Part shown: positions 61,305 through 64,000 of the stretch, piece after piece
How the letters are laid out: each line of letters starts with the position of its first letter
Numbering within the stretch: position 1 is the first letter of the stretch
Assembly: GCA_014529385.2 (NCBI GenBank)
Contig: CM043952.1
Coordinates: 66,218,870-66,282,869 of the forward strand
Length of the DNA stretch: 64,000 nucleotides
Direction of reading: 5' to 3'
DNA from: Adiantum capillus-veneris
Lineage: Eukaryota > Streptophyta > Polypodiopsida > Polypodiales > Pteridaceae
Program-made: the position numbers and the translations under genes
Notes under the pieces: model-generated
Databases searched by the model: none
Told to the model about the DNA's origin: nothing
What the model saw: the letters and a program-made list of their open reading frames with translations, nothing else

Positions 61305-61326
61305 CCCCCCCCCCCCCCCCCCCCCC
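61305..61326. repeat. Poly-C tract (22 bases)
   Basis: One of several homopolymer C/G tracts of 14-26 bases in the window (1-26, 638-665, 1363-1386, 27568-27592, 60587-60600). Confidence 0.95.
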
Positions 61327-61370
61327 TCTCCTCAACTGGCTGTTTTGATTTATCAACAAGCTCAAGGCTA

Positions 61371-61652
61371 AGGCTATGGTCACGCAAGGCTTAGTTATCA
61401 ATTATTTGAACAAAGGAGCTTCATCCTTGGTCACACACAAAAAGGAGAATTAAATGAATAACTATGTCTACCTTTCTTAACTATGCCAAATTTGGCATAG
61501 TTGTGAAGCTCAAGGCATAGTTGGGAGGATGAATGAATAACTAAGCCTCTCATGACCTTTCAAGAGCCTTGCTTATTCATTTAATGCTATGTCTTGGCAT
61601 AGTTGGCATAGTTATCTATAATTGATAACTAAGACTTGTGTGATCATAGCCT
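61371..61652. mobile_element. MITE-like element, ~282 bp
   Basis: The left end AGGCTATGGTCACGCAAGG continuing into TTAGTTATCAATTAT is matched by the complement at 61618-61652 (about 35 bp with roughly four mismatches). The interior has a perfect 24-bp palindrome at 61479-61502 (AACTATGCCAAA and its complement) and repeated ACTATGCC/GGCATAGT words. Flanks give no clean target duplication (CTA before, ACG after). No coding. It may be a Tourist-like (PIF/Harbinger) MITE, but class is not settled. Confidence 0.65.
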
Positions 61653-62384
61653 ACGTTGAGGTACACTTTTATGCTGCAAGCCTGTGTGACTACTCCGAGA
61701 GCCTCTACAAGCATTGGGCAGAACGCAACCCTAATATCAAACTTTTAAAATATTTTTCATAGGTTATGCAAGTTCAAGTGAGGCACGCTAAAACATGTGT
61801 TATACCTTGTAAGATATTGCGTGTGAGAGACTAAGTCTTCATGAAAGATAATCTAACAAGAGCTAAAACATTGCAAGATCAATATGGTTTTTTTATTAGA
61901 GTTCTTTTGTATGTTGGGGTTCACCTTCCAAAATTACTTTTAGTTAGTGCATTCAGGAGGCACTTATAAAATACCCTAGCTTGTAATACGAGGGAAAAAA
62001 AATCCCCTAGCTTGTTGGCTTCCTCTCGATGATGCTTTTATTGTAGGTATGTAGGTATGGGTGGCTACTTTTCCACTCAAATCTATGTCGGGGTGGCTCC
62101 CCCTCTAGCTAGTTTTTGTGTTGCAAACAATTTAGAGTATGTCCCAACAATCTTTTTATCATTTGTTTTTGTAGGAATCTCCAAGGATGCTCGCATCGTT
62201 GTGAGGAGAAAAGGGAGAGGATAAGATTCGTTGTCAAGAGGAAAAGTAAAAAATGAAATAAATGAGATATGTTTTCAATGTTTTGGTCTACACGTGTGGT
62301 CATTTTGGGCTTTTTTGAAGACGTTAGTATATCATTTCATTTCATTTTTCACATTCCTGCTGCTGTGCGTAGGCAGACTCACTC

Positions 62385-62388
<4 letters not shown>

Positions 62389-62446
<58 letters not shown>
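62389..62446. repeat. (CT)29 microsatellite
   Basis: CT run followed by CGCGTGCGCACACAC. The frames through it are repeat-derived. Confidence 0.95.
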
Positions 62447-62448
<2 letters not shown>

Positions 62449-62449
62449 G

Positions 62450-63600
62450 TGCGCACACACAAGCATGGCGAGGGGATCCCTCCTTGTGCACTATGCGATA
62501 TGGAGGAGCAAATCTCTACAAGGTCACTATCAGTGTCAGCGTGAGGAGCTGGGGGCAGCCCATGCAGAGTCAGAGCCGTGATCAAGAGAGGGGGGAAAGC
62601 AGGTAGGGGCCTGCAGAGAGACAAAGAGGCATGCAACGTGTGAGGCAAGCTACTGCAGGAGAGCAACATGGCAGAGTGCATCCCATCCAAGGCAGAGCAA
62701 CATTTCTTTTTAAACGAGAGGATTTGCAAAATCAGTGGGTAGGCACGGCATCGCCATGAGCTGCAGCTCAATGCTGAGAGTAGTACTCACGATTTTATTG
62801 GGATGTTGCTCTATAAGAGCACAGATCTATTTGCGCTCCTAGATTAAAGGAAAAAAAGAAGCATTGAAATGGACCCCCTATGTCTAGTGTGGGATGCATC
62901 AGGGGAAGGTGGATTGAGGGGGAGCTTTGATTGTGTCAACATGTTGTGGGACGATCGAGCAGGGAATGTGGAGGGTGAAAGATATGGAGTCTTTGAGGGC
63001 GTAGCTGGTAAGTGATCTGTAAGGGCAGAGCTGAGAGAGATATCTGCGAGTGCGAAATGAATGGGGTACGTGTGTTTTTAGAGGCAGTTCTCTCTCTCCC
63101 TCTGTTGGCGATGATGCAGTTGGAGCTCCAAGAGTTCTCCTTGTCTCTTTCTGTGTTTCTCGTGCAGATGTGCAGGGGTAGGAGATGCATTGGGGGCTTC
63201 TCTTTGTCTCTCTGTGTGTCTCTCTCCTGTGGTGGTGGTTGAGGTTGAAGGCAATGTGGGCAGTGGCCAAGGAGGGAGACGAATGCAAGAAAGAAGGGGA
63301 GGGACAGCTGCTTGCCTTGGGTAGGGGCTGCGTGGGAACAGCTAAGGTGGGGCACTTTTGCTTTTGCGAATGCTAGGAAAAGGAATCTTACAGTGTAATT
63401 AATTAATGAAGCGCAAAGTAGACCTAGTATGTCCAGTATGACTCGAGAAACACTATTTGCAATTGTATTGTTCAAGAGGATATTGTATTGAATGAGACAT
63501 ATGAATACCCAATCAAAGGAGAGCTCCAAAGCAAGCACACCTTTTATTTGTCTCTTCTCTCTTTTTTGGCTTTATAAAAGAAGCCTCGGTGGGGAGTTGG
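62450..63600. other. Intergenic, G-rich on plus strand, no gene recognised
   Basis: Frames of up to 200 codons on the minus strand (63538-62936) show no known domain and are Ser/Leu/His-rich. Overlapping frames on both strands have similar length, as expected of noncoding DNA with few stops. Confidence 0.4.
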
Positions 63601-63624
63601 GTTAGGTATACTTTCAATGTTTTC

Positions 63625-63780
63625 AGTGCCATGATGGAGACTTATCTTAAATTTTATTTTAAGTGTGATGATAGAGACTTATCTTAAATGATTTATTTTT
63701 AATGTTTTTTTAGTGTGATGATGGAAACTTATCTTGAATCTTTTCAGTGTGATGATGGAGACTCAATTCTAAAATAATAA
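63625..63780. repeat. Short tandem repeat, four units of 34-50 bp
   Basis: AGTGTGATGATGGAGACTTA-like phrases start at about 63625, 63662, 63712 and 63746, each followed by TCTTAAAT or TCTTGAAT and variable T/A filler. Confidence 0.85.
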
Positions 63781-64000
63781 ATGAATCTTTTTATTAACCT
63801 TTCATTTCACATGTGACATGTCCCGACTTCTCTTGCATTAGCCTTGCATAATTCTAATAAATTCTATAGACACATACACACACACATATATTTATTGATG
63901 ATTTTTTTTCACATTTTATTTCACAACCTCACATTTTTGATTTTTCTTGCATTTTATAGCTTAATTCTAATCAATATTGGGGAAAGTCTCTTTTATTAAA

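Noticed and set aside
62936..63538. 200-codon minus-strand gene
   Set aside because: Low-complexity Ser/Leu/His/Thr composition, overlapping frames on the other strand, and no family resemblance.

Overview
The window looks like gene-poor, repeat-dominated nuclear DNA of a land plant. I recognise no host protein-coding gene, rRNA or tRNA gene. The plant assignment rests on the elements: Ty3/gypsy chromovirus-like retrotransposons whose primer-binding sites match plant initiator-Met tRNA (TGGTATCAGAGC), a large LTR element with an Asp-tRNA-type primer-binding site, hAT and CACTA (TNP2-type) transposase fossils, and many long CT/GA, AC and TA microsatellites. The species cannot be read from the sequence.

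Layout. 1-1.1 kb: microsatellites. 1.1-3.66 kb: remnant of a Ty3/gypsy-like element (putative LTR, primer site, broken gag and a protease scrap). 3.66-5.86 kb, minus: dead hAT transposase with BED finger, DUF659-like core and dimerisation tail. 6.1-6.7 kb: four-copy ~155-bp tandem repeat. 7.0-7.4 kb, minus: LINE reverse-transcriptase scrap. 9.4-11.8 kb, minus: fossil CACTA TNP2 transposase. 11.9-12.65 kb: array of ~170-bp units, each a near-palindrome.

12.655-50.873 kb: a nest of elements built on one large LTR element, here called A (38.2 kb as it stands). Inside A sit: B (19.973-25.385 kb, minus strand, ~135-bp LTRs, target duplication ACAAG, no recognisable coding); C (27.151-46.410 kb, chromovirus-like, plus strand); and G (48.419-50.685 kb, small noncoding LTR element inside A's 3' LTR, associated with a deletion). 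Inside C sit: D (33.548-42.413 kb, a relative of C inserted in C's RNase H region with perfect duplication TCTCA); E (29.431-30.750 kb, CACTA-like element with 15-bp terminal inverted repeats, in C's gag); and F (45.838-46.289 kb, 452-bp foldback element in C's 3' LTR). The palindromic satellite interrupted by A resumes after 50.88 kb and recurs near 52.2 and 57.0 kb.

51-64 kb: no genes recognised. There are long GA/CT tracts, a dispersed hairpin motif family (53.0, 54.87, 55.2 and 56.3 kb), a degenerate CTAAA-like tract at 57.1-57.45 kb, a ~280-bp MITE-like element at 61.37-61.65 kb, and small tandem repeats.

C and D carry gag, protease, RT, RNase H, integrase and a chromodomain-like tail in the usual Ty3/gypsy order, but both are broken by stops and frameshifts, so neither is autonomous now. 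The relative order of insertion can be read directly: satellite host, then A, then B, C and G, then D, E and F within C. The least ordinary observations are the Ser/Arg-rich (RS-like) segment in the gag of both C and D, the palindromic satellite, the foldback element F, and the dispersed hairpin motif.
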